Assembly (NCBI GenBank): GCA_017306015.1
Contig: JAFKJK010000007.1
Coordinates: 1 to 64,000, forward strand
From: Propionibacteriaceae bacterium
Lineage (GTDB): Bacteria > Actinomycetota > Actinomycetes > Propionibacteriales > Propionibacteriaceae
Reading direction: 5' to 3'
Length of the DNA stretch: 64,000 bases
Both the position numbers and the translations under genes were made by a program. Shown piece after piece: positions 1 through 8,665 of this stretch. A model generated the notes under the pieces. The model searched no databases. It was given only the letters and a program-made list of their open reading frames with translations, and was not told the DNA's origin. Numbering within the stretch: the first letter of the stretch is position 1; every line of letters starts with the position of its first letter.

Positions 1-1227
1 GCTCGGCCAGCCGAAGGCGACCGAGGCCCGCCGCAGGGCGCCGGGCGCGCGCTCGGTGACCAGGCCGGCACCGGCCAGCTCGACCAGCGAGGTGCCGCCC
101 AGATAGGCCGCTCCGAGTTCGCGGACGTCGAGGGCGAGGTCGGCCGCGACGTCCGTCCGGGTGACGGACGCCTCCGCGAACGCCCGGGCCGAGACGCGCC
201 AGCGTCCGGCGTTGTCGGGGAGCAGGGTGTCGGTGACCTCCAGCACGACGTCCACGTCCGCCTGGTAGCGGCGTCCGCCGAGCGCCGTGGGCAGGTCGAT
301 GATCCGCGCCCACAGGTTGTCGTGGCCGGTGGCCTTGCCGGCCCGCTCGTCGATCAGCAGGCTGAACAGCGGGTCGTCGGGAGCGAGCATGTCGGTGCGG
401 AGCTCGGTCGTCAGGTCGAGGTCGAGCAGACGACTCCACAGCACGTGGGCGGCCCCCGGCTCGGACGCGACTGCCTCGACCACCTGCACGACTCCCTCCG
501 GACCGCCCCGGCCCCAGTCGACCTTGCGCCGGAAGAGGGCGTACGCCACCGGGTCGCCGGCACGCTCCACGACCATGATCCGCTCGACCTCGCGTCCGTT
601 CTGGAACAGCCGGGCGTTGCTCAGCCAGTACCGGCTCAGCTCCGGGCTCTCCCTGGTCACCCACCCGGGACGGTCGACCGCGGCGTGCAGAGCACCGACG
701 AGGGAAGCGTGGCGCTCGTGATCCAGCGTCTCGACCCGGACGCCGTAGTCCGCCGAGCCGGGGACGTCGCGGAGCGCGGCGCGTCGCGGCAGAGTCAGCC
801 CGGCGCTGCGTGACGCCAGCCCGTAGCCGAAGCGGCCGTAGATCGCCGGCTCGGCCGCGAACAGCAGCGACAGCGGCTCGCCACGATCGCGGCAGTGCGC
901 GAAATGGTCGTCGATCATGGCCCGGAGCAGCCCCCGCCGGCGCCACTGCGGGTGGACGGCGACCCAGGTCAGGCCGGCAACCGGCAGGTGGCCGCCGGGC
1001 ACTGGCGTCCGGGAGAACGGGTACGAGGCCCGCATGGCGACCAGTCGGTCCGGCTGGTCGCTGCGCACGATGCCGACGGTCCGGTCCCAGCTGAGCGGGC
1101 TGGGGACCTTGAGCATGTCCTCCACCGAGTCGCTGGTGGGAAAGGCCCACATGTCCAGCTCCAGGACGTCGGCCGCGCGTTCCGCGCTCAGGGGAGCCAC
1201 TTCGAAACCCTCGGGAAGGTGTGCCAT
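1..1227 (-). CDS. Eis-like GNAT N-acetyltransferase (3' end cut by window)
   Basis: The 409 visible codons begin at an ATG at 1227 and run off the left edge without a stop. Residues about 60-150 hold a GNAT core with the acetyl-CoA-binding stretch PQWRRRGLLRAMI, followed by AIYGRFGYGLAS, the pattern seen in Eis-type acetyltransferases. The rest looks like the second GNAT-like lobe and the sterol-carrier-like C-terminal domain of that family. Family members are about 400-420 residues, so only a few are missing. Eis proteins acetylate amines such as lysines or aminoglycosides; the substrate here is unknown. A promoter-like pair (CTGACA, 17 bp, CAGAGT) ends 7 nt before the ATG, supporting this start and a leaderless mRNA. 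Confidence 0.85.
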   Translation of the reverse strand, partial: MAHLPEGFEVAPLSAERAADVLELDMWAFPTSDSVEDMLKVPSPLSWDRTVGIVRSDQPDRLVAMRASYPFSRTPVPGGHLPVAGLTWVAVHPQWRRRGLLRAMIDDHFAHCRDRGEPLSLLFAAEPAIYGRFGYGLASRSAGLTLPRRAALRDVPGSADYGVRVETLDHERHASLVGALHAAVDRPGWVTRESPELSRYWLSNARLFQNGREVERIMVVERAGDPVAYALFRRKVDWGRGGPEGVVQVVEAVASEPGAAHVLWSRLLDLDLTTELRTDMLAPDDPLFSLLIDERAGKATGHDNLWARIIDLPTALGGRRYQADVDVVLEVTDTLLPDNAGRWRVSARAFAEASVTRTDVAADLALDVRELGAAYLGGTSLVELAGAGLVTERAPGALRRASVAFGWPS

Positions 1228-1234
1228 GCCGCCA

Positions 1235-1263
1235 ACTCTGCCGCACCCGTGCCGACTTGTCAG
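1235..1263 (-). promoter_or_regulatory. Promoter of the Eis-like gene
   Basis: On the minus strand, CTGACA (1263-1258) and CAGAGT (1240-1235) are separated by exactly 17 bp. The start codon at 1227 follows 7 nt after the -10 element, so transcription would start at or next to the ATG. Confidence 0.55.
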
Positions 1264-1350
1264 ATGCCGGACGTCCCGGCGGCTGACGGAGCGGGATCGC
1301 GGCCGCCCGGGACCAGCTCGGGGGAGAGGGGAAGAGAGCACAGCGCTGGT

Positions 1351-1379
1351 TTGGATCCCGGACGGTGATCGGGCACAAT
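1351..1379 (+). promoter_or_regulatory. Candidate promoter of rpmE
   Basis: TTGGAT (1351-1356) and CACAAT (1374-1379) are 17 bp apart, a plausible housekeeping-sigma promoter. It would give rpmE an untranslated leader of about 90 nt, unlike the leaderless genes around it. Confidence 0.45.
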
Positions 1380-1405
1380 GGTGGGTCGGTCCCGGTTCAC
1401 GCCGC

Positions 1406-1439
1406 GGGGCGGTCCCCGAGCTTGTCGAAGGGCGGCCCC
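1406..1439 (+). promoter_or_regulatory. Hairpin in the rpmE leader
   Basis: Bases 1406-1415 pair with 1430-1439 (GGGGC with GCCCC, one G-G mismatch, then four more pairs including one G-U). A short CGA/TCG helix lies inside the loop. It lies between the candidate promoter and the ribosome binding site of rpmE. The core CCCCGAGCTTGTCGAAGGG resembles a palindromic intergenic repeat I recall from other actinobacterial genomes. It could instead be, or be part of, an L31 leader RNA. Confidence 0.5.
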
Positions 1440-1477
1440 ACCACTGATGGCGACCCGGCACCCGGTAAGGAGAAACC

Positions 1478-1702
1478 ATGAAGCAGGGGATCCACCCCGA
1501 ATACGTGGAGACCCAGGTGACCTGCACCTGCGGCAACACGTTCACCACCCGCAGCACCGCGAAGAACGGCGTGATCCACGCCGAGGTCTGCGCGGCCTGC
1601 CACCCGTTCTACACGGGCAAGCAGAAGATCCTCGACACCGGCGGCCGCGTCGCCCGCTTCGAGAAGCGCTACGCCAAGACCCAGGCTGCGAAGAACAAGT
1701 AG
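1478..1702 (+). CDS. rpmE: 50S ribosomal protein L31
   Basis: This 74-residue protein is a component of the large ribosomal subunit. The start MKQGIHPEY and the stretch [17 protein letters not shown] are typical of bacterial L31. Cys16, Cys18, Cys38 and Cys41 form the zinc site of the C+ (zinc-binding) type, the paralogue usually made when zinc is plentiful. A strong ribosome binding site (AAGGAGA) precedes the ATG. The gene has its own candidate promoter, a structured leader and a hairpin terminator, so it looks monocistronic although prfA follows. Confidence 0.97.
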   Translation: MKQGIHPEYVETQVTCTCGNTFTTRSTAKNGVIHAEVCAACHPFYTGKQKILDTGGRVARFEKRYAKTQAAKNK

Positions 1703-1711
1703 CTTGATCGA

Positions 1712-1749
1712 CGCCGGGTGCCAGGCCAGTCCTGGCGCCCGGCGTTTGT
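1712..1749 (+). terminator. Rho-independent terminator after rpmE
   Basis: A 14-bp stem (1712-1725 with 1731-1744, one G-U pair) closes a 5-nt loop and is followed by TTTGT. This is one of the clearest terminators in the window and separates rpmE from prfA. Confidence 0.8.
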
Positions 1750-1832
1750 CGTGGTGGACGCGGGAGCTCCCGGGCCAGCCCCGGGATGGCGCGGCCGGCC
1801 GGTCGTCGCCGACGTCGTCGAGAAAGGGTCCG

Positions 1833-2906
1833 ATGTTCGAAGCCGCAGCGGGTTTGCGCGAGGAGTTCGCCGACCTTGAGCAGCAGCTCGCCGATCCGGC
1901 GATCCACGCCGACCTCGTCGCGTCCCGGCGGGTCGGGCGACGCTACGCCGAGCTCACCCCGATCGTGACGAACCTGGCTGCGCACGAGCAGCTGACCGCC
2001 GACCTGGCGGCGGCAAGGGAGCTGGCCGAGGAGGACCCCACTTTCGCCGCCGAGGCGGACGGCATCGCCGCCCAGCTCGCCGAGGTCGAGGAGCGGCTGA
2101 CCCGGCTACTGGCCCCCCGCGACCCCAACGACTCCGCCGACGCCATGATCGAGATCAAGTCGGGCGAGGGCGGGGAGGAGTCCGCGCTGTTCGCCGGCGA
2201 CCTGTTCCGGATGTACGCGAAGTACGCCGAGAACCGCGGCTGGAAGACCGAGGTGCTGGACGCGCAGGAGACCGACCTCGGCGGCTACAAGTCGATCACC
2301 GTTGCGGTCAAGGCAGCCGGAGCGCCCGACCCGGAGAACGCTCCCTACGGCGTGCTGAAGTTCGAGGGCGGCGTCCATCGGGTGCAGCGGGTGCCGGTCA
2401 CCGAGTCGCAGGGACGCATCCATACCTCGGCGGCAGGCGTCCTGGTGATGCCGGACGTCGAGGCGACCGAGGTCGACGTCGACCCCGACGACCTGCGGAT
2501 CGACGTCTTCCGCTCGTCCGGCCCCGGCGGCCAGGGAGTGAACACCACCGACTCGGCCGTCCGGATCACCCACCTGCCGTCCGGAATCGTGGTGTCCTGC
2601 CAGAACGAGCGGTCCCAGCTGCAGAACAAGGAGTCGGCGATGAGGATGCTCCGGGCACGCCTCGTCGCCCGCGCGGAGGAGGAAGCCGCCTCGGCGGCGT
2701 CGGCCGCGCGCAAGTCGCAGGTGCGGACGGTCGACCGCTCCGAGCGAATCCGCACCTACAACTTCCCCGAGAACCGGATCGCGGACCACCGGATCGGGTT
2801 CAAGGCGTACAACCTCGACCAGGTGCTGGCCGGTGACCTGTCGGCGGTGATCGGCGCGCTGCGGGCGGCCGACCTCGCCGAGCGACTGGGCGACACGGCC
2901 GGATGA
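1833..2906 (+). CDS. prfA: Peptide chain release factor 1
   Basis: This 357-residue class I release factor ends translation at UAA and UAG. The GGQ tripeptide that drives peptidyl-tRNA hydrolysis is at residues 232-234 ([12 protein letters not shown]). The codon-recognition tripeptide is PVT at 188-190, the PxT form that marks RF1 rather than RF2. The ATG at 1833 gives the normal family length, whereas an in-frame ATG at 1704 would add 43 unrelated residues overlapping the rpmE terminator. prmC overlaps its stop by 4 bp (ATGA), and PrmC methylates the GGQ glutamine of this protein. Confidence 0.97.
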   Translation: MFEAAAGLREEFADLEQQLADPAIHADLVASRRVGRRYAELTPIVTNLAAHEQLTADLAAARELAEEDPTFAAEADGIAAQLAEVEERLTRLLAPRDPNDSADAMIEIKSGEGGEESALFAGDLFRMYAKYAENRGWKTEVLDAQETDLGGYKSITVAVKAAGAPDPENAPYGVLKFEGGVHRVQRVPVTESQGRIHTSAAGVLVMPDVEATEVDVDPDDLRIDVFRSSGPGGQGVNTTDSAVRITHLPSGIVVSCQNERSQLQNKESAMRMLRARLVARAEEEAASAASAARKSQVRTVDRSERIRTYNFPENRIADHRIGFKAYNLDQVLAGDLSAVIGALRAADLAERLGDTAG

Positions 2907-3742
2907 CCGCCGTCGCCGCGCTGCTGGCCGGCGGAGCCGAGACGCTCGGCTCCGCGGCCGAGGCCCGCACCCTGCTGGCCCACGCCGCCGGGGTCGAGCC
3001 GTCCCGGCTGGCGGTCCTCGCGGGGATCAGCGATGAGGTCGCCGCCGCGTTCGGCGTCCTGGTGGAGCAGCGGGCGGCCGGGGTTCCGGTCCAGTACCTC
3101 ACCGGACGGGCGTGGTTCCGGACGGTGTCGGTCGCCGTCGGCCCGGGGGTGTTCATCCCGCGCCCGGAGACGGAGGTGATGACCGGCTGGGCCATCGATC
3201 GCCTCCACGAGCTGCCGGGCCGGCCGGTGGTCGTGGAGCTGTGCGCGGGCAGCGGCGCCGTCTCCGCGGCGATCGCCGCCGAGCTTCCGGGGTGCCAGCA
3301 GCATGCCGTCGAGCTGTCGCCGGACGCCGTCCGGGCCGCTCGGGCGAACCTTGCCGGCACCGGGGTCGCCCTCGTCGAGGGCGACATGGCCACGGCCTTC
3401 CCAGAACTGGACGGCACGGTCGACCTGGTCATCGCAAACCCGCCGTACATCCCGCTGGAGGCGTGGGAGTACGTCGCGACCGATGTCCGCGAGCACGAGC
3501 CCGAGCTGGCGCTGTTCTCCGGCCCCGACGGCCTGGACGCCCTGAGGGTGGTGGCGCGGGTCGCCGCCCGGCTGCTGCGTCCCGGCGGCTGGGTCTGCGC
3601 CGAACACGCCGAGGTCCAGTCCGACGCTGTGGTCGACCTGTTCGTCGGCACCGGCGCCTACGCCTCGGTCACCGACCGGCACGATCTCAACGATCGTCCC
3701 CGGTTCGTCACCGCCGTCCGGGCGGGCAAGCTGGCAGGATGA
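2903..3742 (+). CDS. prmC: Release factor glutamine N5-methyltransferase
   Basis: This 279-residue enzyme transfers a methyl group from S-adenosylmethionine to the GGQ glutamine of release factors. Residues 111-119 (VELCAGSGA) form the SAM-binding loop. NPPY at 179-182 is the catalytic motif of N5-glutamine methyltransferases. The N-terminal helical part binds the release factor. It overlaps both prfA and the next gene by 4 bp (ATGA), so the three are almost certainly translated as one coupled unit. Confidence 0.95.
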   Translation: MTAVAALLAGGAETLGSAAEARTLLAHAAGVEPSRLAVLAGISDEVAAAFGVLVEQRAAGVPVQYLTGRAWFRTVSVAVGPGVFIPRPETEVMTGWAIDRLHELPGRPVVVELCAGSGAVSAAIAAELPGCQQHAVELSPDAVRAARANLAGTGVALVEGDMATAFPELDGTVDLVIANPPYIPLEAWEYVATDVREHEPELALFSGPDGLDALRVVARVAARLLRPGGWVCAEHAEVQSDAVVDLFVGTGAYASVTDRHDLNDRPRFVTAVRAGKLAG

Positions 3743-4386
3743 AGCCCATGCCGCGCACCATCGACATCCGGACCGAGCCGGACGCCGCCATCGACGCCGC
3801 AGCCGCCGCGATCACCGCGGGGGAGTGCATCGTCCTGCCGACCGACACCGTCTACGGCATCGCGGCCAACGCCTTCGACGCGGACGCGGTGCAACGGCTG
3901 CTGGACGCCAAGCACCGCGGCCGGGACATGCCGCCGCCGGTGCTGGTCGCCGACCTGTACGCGGTGCGCACGCTCACCGACGACGTCGGCGCGGACCTGG
4001 AGGCACTGGCTGCGGCGTTCTGGCCCGGAGCACTCACGGTCGTGGTGAAGGCCCAACCCAGCCTGCGCATCGACCTGGGCGAGCGCGGTGAGACCATCGC
4101 GGTCCGCGTCCCCGACCACGAGTTCGCCCGGGACCTGCTGCGCGCGACCGGTCCGCTCGCGGTGAGCAGCGCGAACGTCTCCGGCGAGCCGGCGGCGACC
4201 ACGATCGCGGAGGCCAGGTCCCAGCTGAAGAAGTCGGTGTCGGTCTATCTGGACGGCGGGCCGGCCGAGGGAGGCCTGGCCAGCACCATCGTCGACCTCA
4301 CCACGGACGAGCCGCGGATCCTCCGGGAGGGTGCGCTGACCCGGGCCCAGCTCGCCGAGCACCTGCCGTTGTTGGCCGAGGGCTGA
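3739..4386 (+). CDS. tsaC: L-threonylcarbamoyladenylate synthase (Sua5/YrdC/TsaC family)
   Basis: This 215-residue protein makes threonylcarbamoyl-AMP from threonine, bicarbonate and ATP, the first step of t6A37 modification of tRNAs that read ANN codons. The YrdC signature is visible in LPTDTVYGIAANAF, the basic stretch KHRGRDMPPPVLV, and the late SSANVSGEPAATT. Its length fits a single-domain YrdC-type enzyme without the extra Sua5 domain. Start choice: ATG 3739 overlaps the prmC stop, and ATG 3748 is a close alternative. The release-factor/tRNA-modification grouping is shared with mycobacteria. Confidence 0.93.
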   Translation: MKPMPRTIDIRTEPDAAIDAAAAAITAGECIVLPTDTVYGIAANAFDADAVQRLLDAKHRGRDMPPPVLVADLYAVRTLTDDVGADLEALAAAFWPGALTVVVKAQPSLRIDLGERGETIAVRVPDHEFARDLLRATGPLAVSSANVSGEPAATTIAEARSQLKKSVSVYLDGGPAEGGLASTIVDLTTDEPRILREGALTRAQLAEHLPLLAEG

Positions 4387-4388
4387 GG

Positions 4389-5498
4389 ATGCGGGTCTAC
4401 CTGCTGGTGCTGCTGGTGGCCGCAGCGGTCACCTATCTGCTCAGCGGGCTCGCCCGGCGGCTGGCCTTCCGCTTCAACGCCGTCGCCCTCGTCCGCGACC
4501 GGGACGTGCACACCCGGCCGATCCCGTACTTCGGCGGGATCTCGATGTGGTGTGGGCTGACCGCCGCGCTGCTGCTGGCCGGAACGCTGCCGTGGCTGGG
4601 AGACTTCCCGCTGGTGAACCACGACGCCAGGGCGATCCTGCTGGCCGGGGCACTGATCTGCGCCGTCGGCGTGCTGGACGACATGTTCGAGCTGAACGCG
4701 CTGGCGAAGATCGCCGGCCAGTTGCTCGCGGCCGGCGTGGCCGTCCTGAACGGGGTGAAGGTCTACTGGATCCCGCTCCCGGACCGGATCATCTCGCTCG
4801 ACGACGGCACGTCGATCGTGCTCACGCTGGCGCTGATCTTCGTCGTGGTGAACGCCATCAACCTGATCGACGGACTGGACGGCCTGGCAGCAGGGGTGGT
4901 CGCGATCGGGGCGAGCGCGTTCTTCATCTACGCCTACTGGCTGAGTTATGAGCAGGAACTGGTCCGCGCGACCACGTCCAGCCTGATCACGGTCGCGACC
5001 GTCGGCATCTGCCTGGGTTTCCTGCCGTACAACATCCACCCGGCCCGGATGTTCATGGGCGACTCCGGGTCGATGCTGCTGGGCTTCCTGCTGGCCGCGT
5101 CGGTGATCAGCCTCACCGGCCAGATCGATCCGTCCCGGCTGGACCGGCTCGGCGCCAGCGCCTTCGGCGCCTACCTGCCACTGCTGCTGCCGATCGCCGC
5201 GATGGCGCTCCCGGTCTTCGACCTGGTGCTCGCCTATGTTCGGCGGACGCTGGCCGGGCGGCTGTGGTTCCAGGCGGACAAGCAGCATCTCCACCACCGC
5301 ATGCTGAACCTCGGGCATTCGCACAGCGGTGCCGTTGCGCTGCTGTGGCTGTGGTCGGCGGTGATCGCCTTCGGCCTGGTCCTGATCGACCTCTTCCCGT
5401 CGGTGTGGACGGTGGCGGCGACGGTCGCCGGCCTGGTCGTTGCGGCGATCCTGACCTGGGGACGCCGTCCGTCCGGCGCCGGCGTCGGCCATGGCTGA
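4389..5498 (+). CDS. wecA: Undecaprenyl-phosphate GlcNAc-1-phosphate transferase (WecA/TagO type)
   Basis: This 369-residue polytopic membrane enzyme moves a sugar-1-phosphate from a UDP-sugar to polyprenyl phosphate, starting a cell-envelope polysaccharide. About eleven hydrophobic segments are present. Catalytic signatures are DD at 97-98, NAINLIDGLDG at 155-165, GDSGS at 224-228 and HLHHRML at 300-306. HLHH is typical of WecA-like rather than MraY enzymes. Its place just ahead of the ATP synthase operon matches mycobacterial rfe/wecA. The next gene starts 8 bp before its stop. Confidence 0.92.
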   Translation: MRVYLLVLLVAAAVTYLLSGLARRLAFRFNAVALVRDRDVHTRPIPYFGGISMWCGLTAALLLAGTLPWLGDFPLVNHDARAILLAGALICAVGVLDDMFELNALAKIAGQLLAAGVAVLNGVKVYWIPLPDRIISLDDGTSIVLTLALIFVVVNAINLIDGLDGLAAGVVAIGASAFFIYAYWLSYEQELVRATTSSLITVATVGICLGFLPYNIHPARMFMGDSGSMLLGFLLAASVISLTGQIDPSRLDRLGASAFGAYLPLLLPIAAMALPVFDLVLAYVRRTLAGRLWFQADKQHLHHRMLNLGHSHSGAVALLWLWSAVIAFGLVLIDLFPSVWTVAATVAGLVVAAILTWGRRPSGAGVGHG

Positions 5499-5919
5499 GT
5501 CGGCGAGCCGCGGCCATGCGCTGCGGCTCCTGGCCGGCGGCGCGGTCGGAGGTGTGCTTGCCTGGGTGGTCTGCCTGGTCGTGTTCGGCCTGGCGATGGG
5601 TGCGCCGGCGATGCCCTGGGTGATCCTCGGAGGGGTCACGACGCTGGTGTTCTTCGCGGCCGGGCAGGCCGTACAGGTGCTGACCGCGGAGGCGGCCACC
5701 ACAGTGGCGCTGGCCGCCGCGCTGGGGTCGTACCTGATCCGGGCGGCCGGGGTAGCGGTGGTGCTGATCGTCGCCCAGCCGTTCGCAGCGGACGCCGCGA
5801 ACCCGGTCCTGGTGCCGACGATGATCGCCGTTGTCGTGGGCTGGTTGGCGGCCGAGATCTGGACCTTCACGAGGCTCCGGGTGATGGTCTTCGATCCGCC
5901 GGCCGAGGGTGGGTCGTAG
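5491..5919 (+). CDS. Small membrane protein between wecA and the ATP synthase genes (Rv1303-like position)
   Basis: This 142-residue protein has four hydrophobic segments (about residues 11-33, 40-60, 66-90 and 96-118) and short polar ends. I see no catalytic motif. Its position, size and topology match the poorly characterised protein encoded between rfe and atpB in mycobacteria. The topology also recalls AtpI-like accessory proteins of the ATP synthase, but that is inference. It overlaps wecA by 8 bp. Confidence 0.8.
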   Translation: MAESASRGHALRLLAGGAVGGVLAWVVCLVVFGLAMGAPAMPWVILGGVTTLVFFAAGQAVQVLTAEAATTVALAAALGSYLIRAAGVAVVLIVAQPFAADAANPVLVPTMIAVVVGWLAAEIWTFTRLRVMVFDPPAEGGS

Positions 5920-5971
5920 GCTCAACCGGGCGAGCCCTCCGCCTCCGCCTCCTGCTAGGGTTGGCGCCACG

Positions 5972-6166
5972 ATGGCTGAGCACAGTGGTCCCGGGGACGG
6001 CTACCGGGTGCTGAGCATGTTGATCGCCGGACCGCTGTTCTACGGTGGCGCTGGCTGGCTGCTCGACCAGTGGTTGCAGACCTCCTGGATCTTCCCGGTC
6101 GGCATAGTGGTCGGTGCCGCGGCAGGTGTTTACATGGTGATAGCCCGATACGGACGTACGTCATGA
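5972..6166 (+). CDS. AtpZ/AtpI-type ATP synthase accessory protein
   Basis: This 64-residue protein has two membrane helices. The pattern GAGWLLDQWLQTSWIFPVG followed by GxxxG repeats is typical of the AtpZ family, a small assembly or ion-handling subunit encoded at the head of F1Fo operons. The ATG at 5972 is preferred because the in-frame start at 5909 lies inside the previous gene and would add a proline-rich stretch. TAGGGT (5956-5961), 10 nt upstream, is a possible internal promoter. Confidence 0.85.
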   Translation: MAEHSGPGDGYRVLSMLIAGPLFYGGAGWLLDQWLQTSWIFPVGIVVGAAAGVYMVIARYGRTS

Positions 6167-6188
6167 TCGGTCCGACGAAGGAGGTCAG

Positions 6189-7025
6189 ATGCCCGGCCTG
6201 AGCCTGTTGATCCCCCTTGACTGGGCGGTTTGCTCGGGCGAGCACGAGTCCTTCCCACCCGGTGTCTTCAGCTTCTGTTCGCGTCCGCTGTGGGACGGGG
6301 CGCCCGGCTGGGTCAACAACCAGGTGGCGCAGGCCGTCATCGGCGCCGCGATCGTGATCGCCTTCTGGCTCTGGGTGGCGCACGCCCAGAAGATCGTGCC
6401 CAGCAAGCGGCAGTTCGCCGGCGAGTGGATCTACAACGTGATCCGCAACGGCATCGCCCGGGACATGCTCGGCCACGACTACCGCAGGTTCCTGCCCTAC
6501 CTGGCCACCCTGTTCAGCTTCATCCTCGTCAACAACCTGTTCGGTGAGTTCTTCCTGTTCATGTTCCCGACCTTCTCCAAGGTCGGCTTCCCCTGGATCC
6601 TGGCGATCCTGACGTTCCTGCTCTACAACGGGGCGGGGATCGCCAAGTCCGGGTTCCTGCCCTACCTGAAGAAGAGCGTCCTGCCTGCGGGCGTGCCGAA
6701 GCCGCTGTGGATCCTGATCATCCCGCTGGAGTTCCTGTCGAACTTCGTCGTCCGCCCGGTCACGCTGGCCCTGCGTCTCTTCGCCAATATGTTCGCCGGA
6801 CACCTGGTCGTGCTGGTGTTCGTCGTCGGCGGCACCCTGTTGCTGACCGCCACCGAGCCGGGCAACGGCATGCCAACCTGGCTGCTCAACGGCGCCGGTG
6901 GCGCCTCGCTGGTGTTCAGCTTCGCGATCTTCGCGCTGGAGATGTTCGTCGGCGTCCTGCAGGCTTACATCTTCACCGTGCTCACCGCCCAATATGTCTC
7001 CTCGGCCCTGGCTGAGGAACACTGA
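6189..7025 (+). CDS. atpB: ATP synthase Fo subunit a
   Basis: This 278-residue membrane subunit forms the proton half-channels beside the c-ring. The essential arginine is Arg196, inside LALRLFANMFAGH. The segment NNLFGEFF (115-122) and the hydrophobic stretches at about 50-65, 105-125, 135-150, 205-222 and 240-265 fit subunit a topology. An AAGGAGGT ribosome binding site ends 4 nt before the ATG. It is the first core gene of a complete operon. Confidence 0.97.
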   Translation: MPGLSLLIPLDWAVCSGEHESFPPGVFSFCSRPLWDGAPGWVNNQVAQAVIGAAIVIAFWLWVAHAQKIVPSKRQFAGEWIYNVIRNGIARDMLGHDYRRFLPYLATLFSFILVNNLFGEFFLFMFPTFSKVGFPWILAILTFLLYNGAGIAKSGFLPYLKKSVLPAGVPKPLWILIIPLEFLSNFVVRPVTLALRLFANMFAGHLVVLVFVVGGTLLLTATEPGNGMPTWLLNGAGGASLVFSFAIFALEMFVGVLQAYIFTVLTAQYVSSALAEEH

Positions 7026-7053
7026 CCGAACATAACCCTCGAAAGGAACCCAG

Positions 7054-7278
7054 ATGCTTCCAGTTCTTGAGATCAGCGGCTCGCTGAACATGATCGGCTA
7101 CGCCCTGGCCACCCTCGGCCCGGGCATCGGCGTCGCCTGGATCTTCGCGTCGGTGATCAACGGCACCGCCCGTCAGCCCGAGGCCCGCGGCGCGATGCTG
7201 AGCACGGCGTGGATCGGGTTCGCCGTGGTCGAGGCGCTGGCGATCATCGGCATCGCACTGGCGTTCGCCCTGCGCTGA
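7054..7278 (+). CDS. atpE: ATP synthase Fo subunit c
   Basis: This 74-residue protein is a two-helix hairpin that forms the rotor ring. Glu60, in [12 protein letters not shown] of the second helix, is the ion-carrying carboxylate. Arg40-Gln41-Pro42 is the conserved polar loop that contacts the central stalk. Glycines at 22, 24 and 26 fit the packing face of helix 1. I see no obvious sodium-binding residue set, so proton coupling is most likely. Confidence 0.97.
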   Translation: MLPVLEISGSLNMIGYALATLGPGIGVAWIFASVINGTARQPEARGAMLSTAWIGFAVVEALAIIGIALAFALR

Positions 7279-7287
7279 GGCACCTCG

Positions 7288-7824
7288 ATGATTCTGTTGG
7301 ACGGGATCGACTTCGGCCCGCTGGCGCCGGAGCATCCCGAGGAGCTCATCGTCGGCTTCGTCCTGTTCGTGATCATCCTGGTGGTGCTGTGGAAGAAGGT
7401 GATCCCGGCCTTCGAGAAGACCTACGAGGAGCGGACGGCCGAGATCACCGGCGGCATCGAGAAGGCCGAGGCCGCCCAGGCCGAGGCCGCCCAGGCGCTC
7501 GCGACCTACCAGGCGCAGCTCGCCGAGGCCCGGTCCGAGGCGGCGAAGATTCGCGAGGACGCGAAGAGCCAGGCGGCGACCACCGCCGCGGAGATCCGCG
7601 CCCAGGCGCAGGCCGACGCCGACCGCATCCTGGCGACGGCGAAGGCGCAGCTCGAAGCCGAGCGCACCCAGGTCGTGCGGCAACTGCGCGGTGAGCTCGG
7701 CGGCCTGGCCACCGAGCTGGCCGGACGGATCGTCGGCGAGTCCCTGTCCGACGACGAGCTGGCCAGGCGCACGGTGGAGCGGTTCCTCGCCGACCTCGAG
7801 GCGGAACCGGTAGAGCACGCATGA
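7288..7824 (+). CDS. atpF: ATP synthase Fo subunit b
   Basis: This 178-residue protein is the peripheral stalk. One membrane helix (about residues 20-36) is followed by a long alanine/glutamate-rich coiled coil reaching up to F1. Unlike mycobacteria, where a second b domain is fused to delta, b and delta are separate proteins here. It lies 9 bp after atpE in the operon. Confidence 0.96.
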   Translation: MILLDGIDFGPLAPEHPEELIVGFVLFVIILVVLWKKVIPAFEKTYEERTAEITGGIEKAEAAQAEAAQALATYQAQLAEARSEAAKIREDAKSQAATTAAEIRAQAQADADRILATAKAQLEAERTQVVRQLRGELGGLATELAGRIVGESLSDDELARRTVERFLADLEAEPVEHA

Positions 7825-7843
7825 GCACGCGACGGGACCCCGC

Positions 7844-8641
7844 ATGAACGCGGCCACCGAGGCCCGGCAGTCCGAATTGGACCGGGCGACCGACTCCGCC
7901 AGGCCCAGCGCGGAGCTGGCCGGGGAGCTGTTCGCCGTCGCCGACCTCCTCGGTGAGCAGCCGTCCCTGCGGAACGCGCTGGCCGATCCGACCGGGTCCG
8001 ACGACCGCCGCCGCGGTCTGGCGGACGCGGTCCTCGGCACGCGGATCTCAGCGGCAGCCGCCGGGATCGTCGGCGAGGCGGCGTCCCTGCGGTGGGGCAC
8101 CGGCAGCCGACTCGTCGCAGCGCTCGAGCGGCAGGGACTGCGGGCGCTGTTCGCCGCCGCCCACGCCGCGGGCAGGCTCGACACCGTCGAGGACGAGCTG
8201 TTCCGGTTCTCCCGGACCGTGGTCGGCAACCACCCGCTGCGCGAGGCCCTGGACGACCACAGCGCCCCGGTGGGCGTGCGGCAGCAACTCGTCAGCGATC
8301 TGCTGGCGGGCAAGGCCGACGCCTTCACCGTCCAGCTCGCCGAGCGTGCCGTCGCCGCGCCGGGCCGGTCCTTCGAGCTGACGATCGACGGCTACCTCCG
8401 GCTGGCCGCCGCCACCCGACAGCGCCAGGTCGCCGTCGTGACGGTCGCCCGGCCCCTGGACGACGAGCAACGCGAACGCCTGGAGGCGATCCTCAGCCGC
8501 AAGCTCGATCGCCGGCTGACGCTGCAGGTGCTGGTGGACCCGTCCGTCCTCGGCGGCGCCCGGATCCGGGTCGGCGACGAGGTGATCGAGGGCACCGTCG
8601 CCGGCCGGCTGACTGCCGCCCATGAACAACTGACCACGTAG
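7844..8641 (+). CDS. atpH: ATP synthase F1 subunit delta
   Basis: This 265-residue subunit joins the peripheral stalk to the top of F1. It is longer than the roughly 180-residue proteobacterial form, as is common in actinobacteria, with the extra part at the N-terminus. The C-terminal half has the OSCP-like region with RQRQVAVVTVARPLDDEQR and VDPSVLGGARIRVGDEVIEGTV, which is diagnostic. It follows atpF by 19 bp. Confidence 0.95.
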   Translation: MNAATEARQSELDRATDSARPSAELAGELFAVADLLGEQPSLRNALADPTGSDDRRRGLADAVLGTRISAAAAGIVGEAASLRWGTGSRLVAALERQGLRALFAAAHAAGRLDTVEDELFRFSRTVVGNHPLREALDDHSAPVGVRQQLVSDLLAGKADAFTVQLAERAVAAPGRSFELTIDGYLRLAAATRQRQVAVVTVARPLDDEQRERLEAILSRKLDRRLTLQVLVDPSVLGGARIRVGDEVIEGTVAGRLTAAHEQLTT

Positions 8642-8665
8642 GAACCGAGAGCAGAAGGTGAACGA

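Noticed and set aside
1704..1832. An upstream in-frame start that would extend prfA by 43 residues.
   Set aside because: The extension overlaps the rpmE terminator, and the extra residues do not resemble any release factor.
7288..8641. A possible b-delta fusion like that of mycobacterial ATP synthase.
   Set aside because: atpF has its own stop at 7824 and atpH its own start at 7844. The atpH N-terminus has no membrane-stalk segment.
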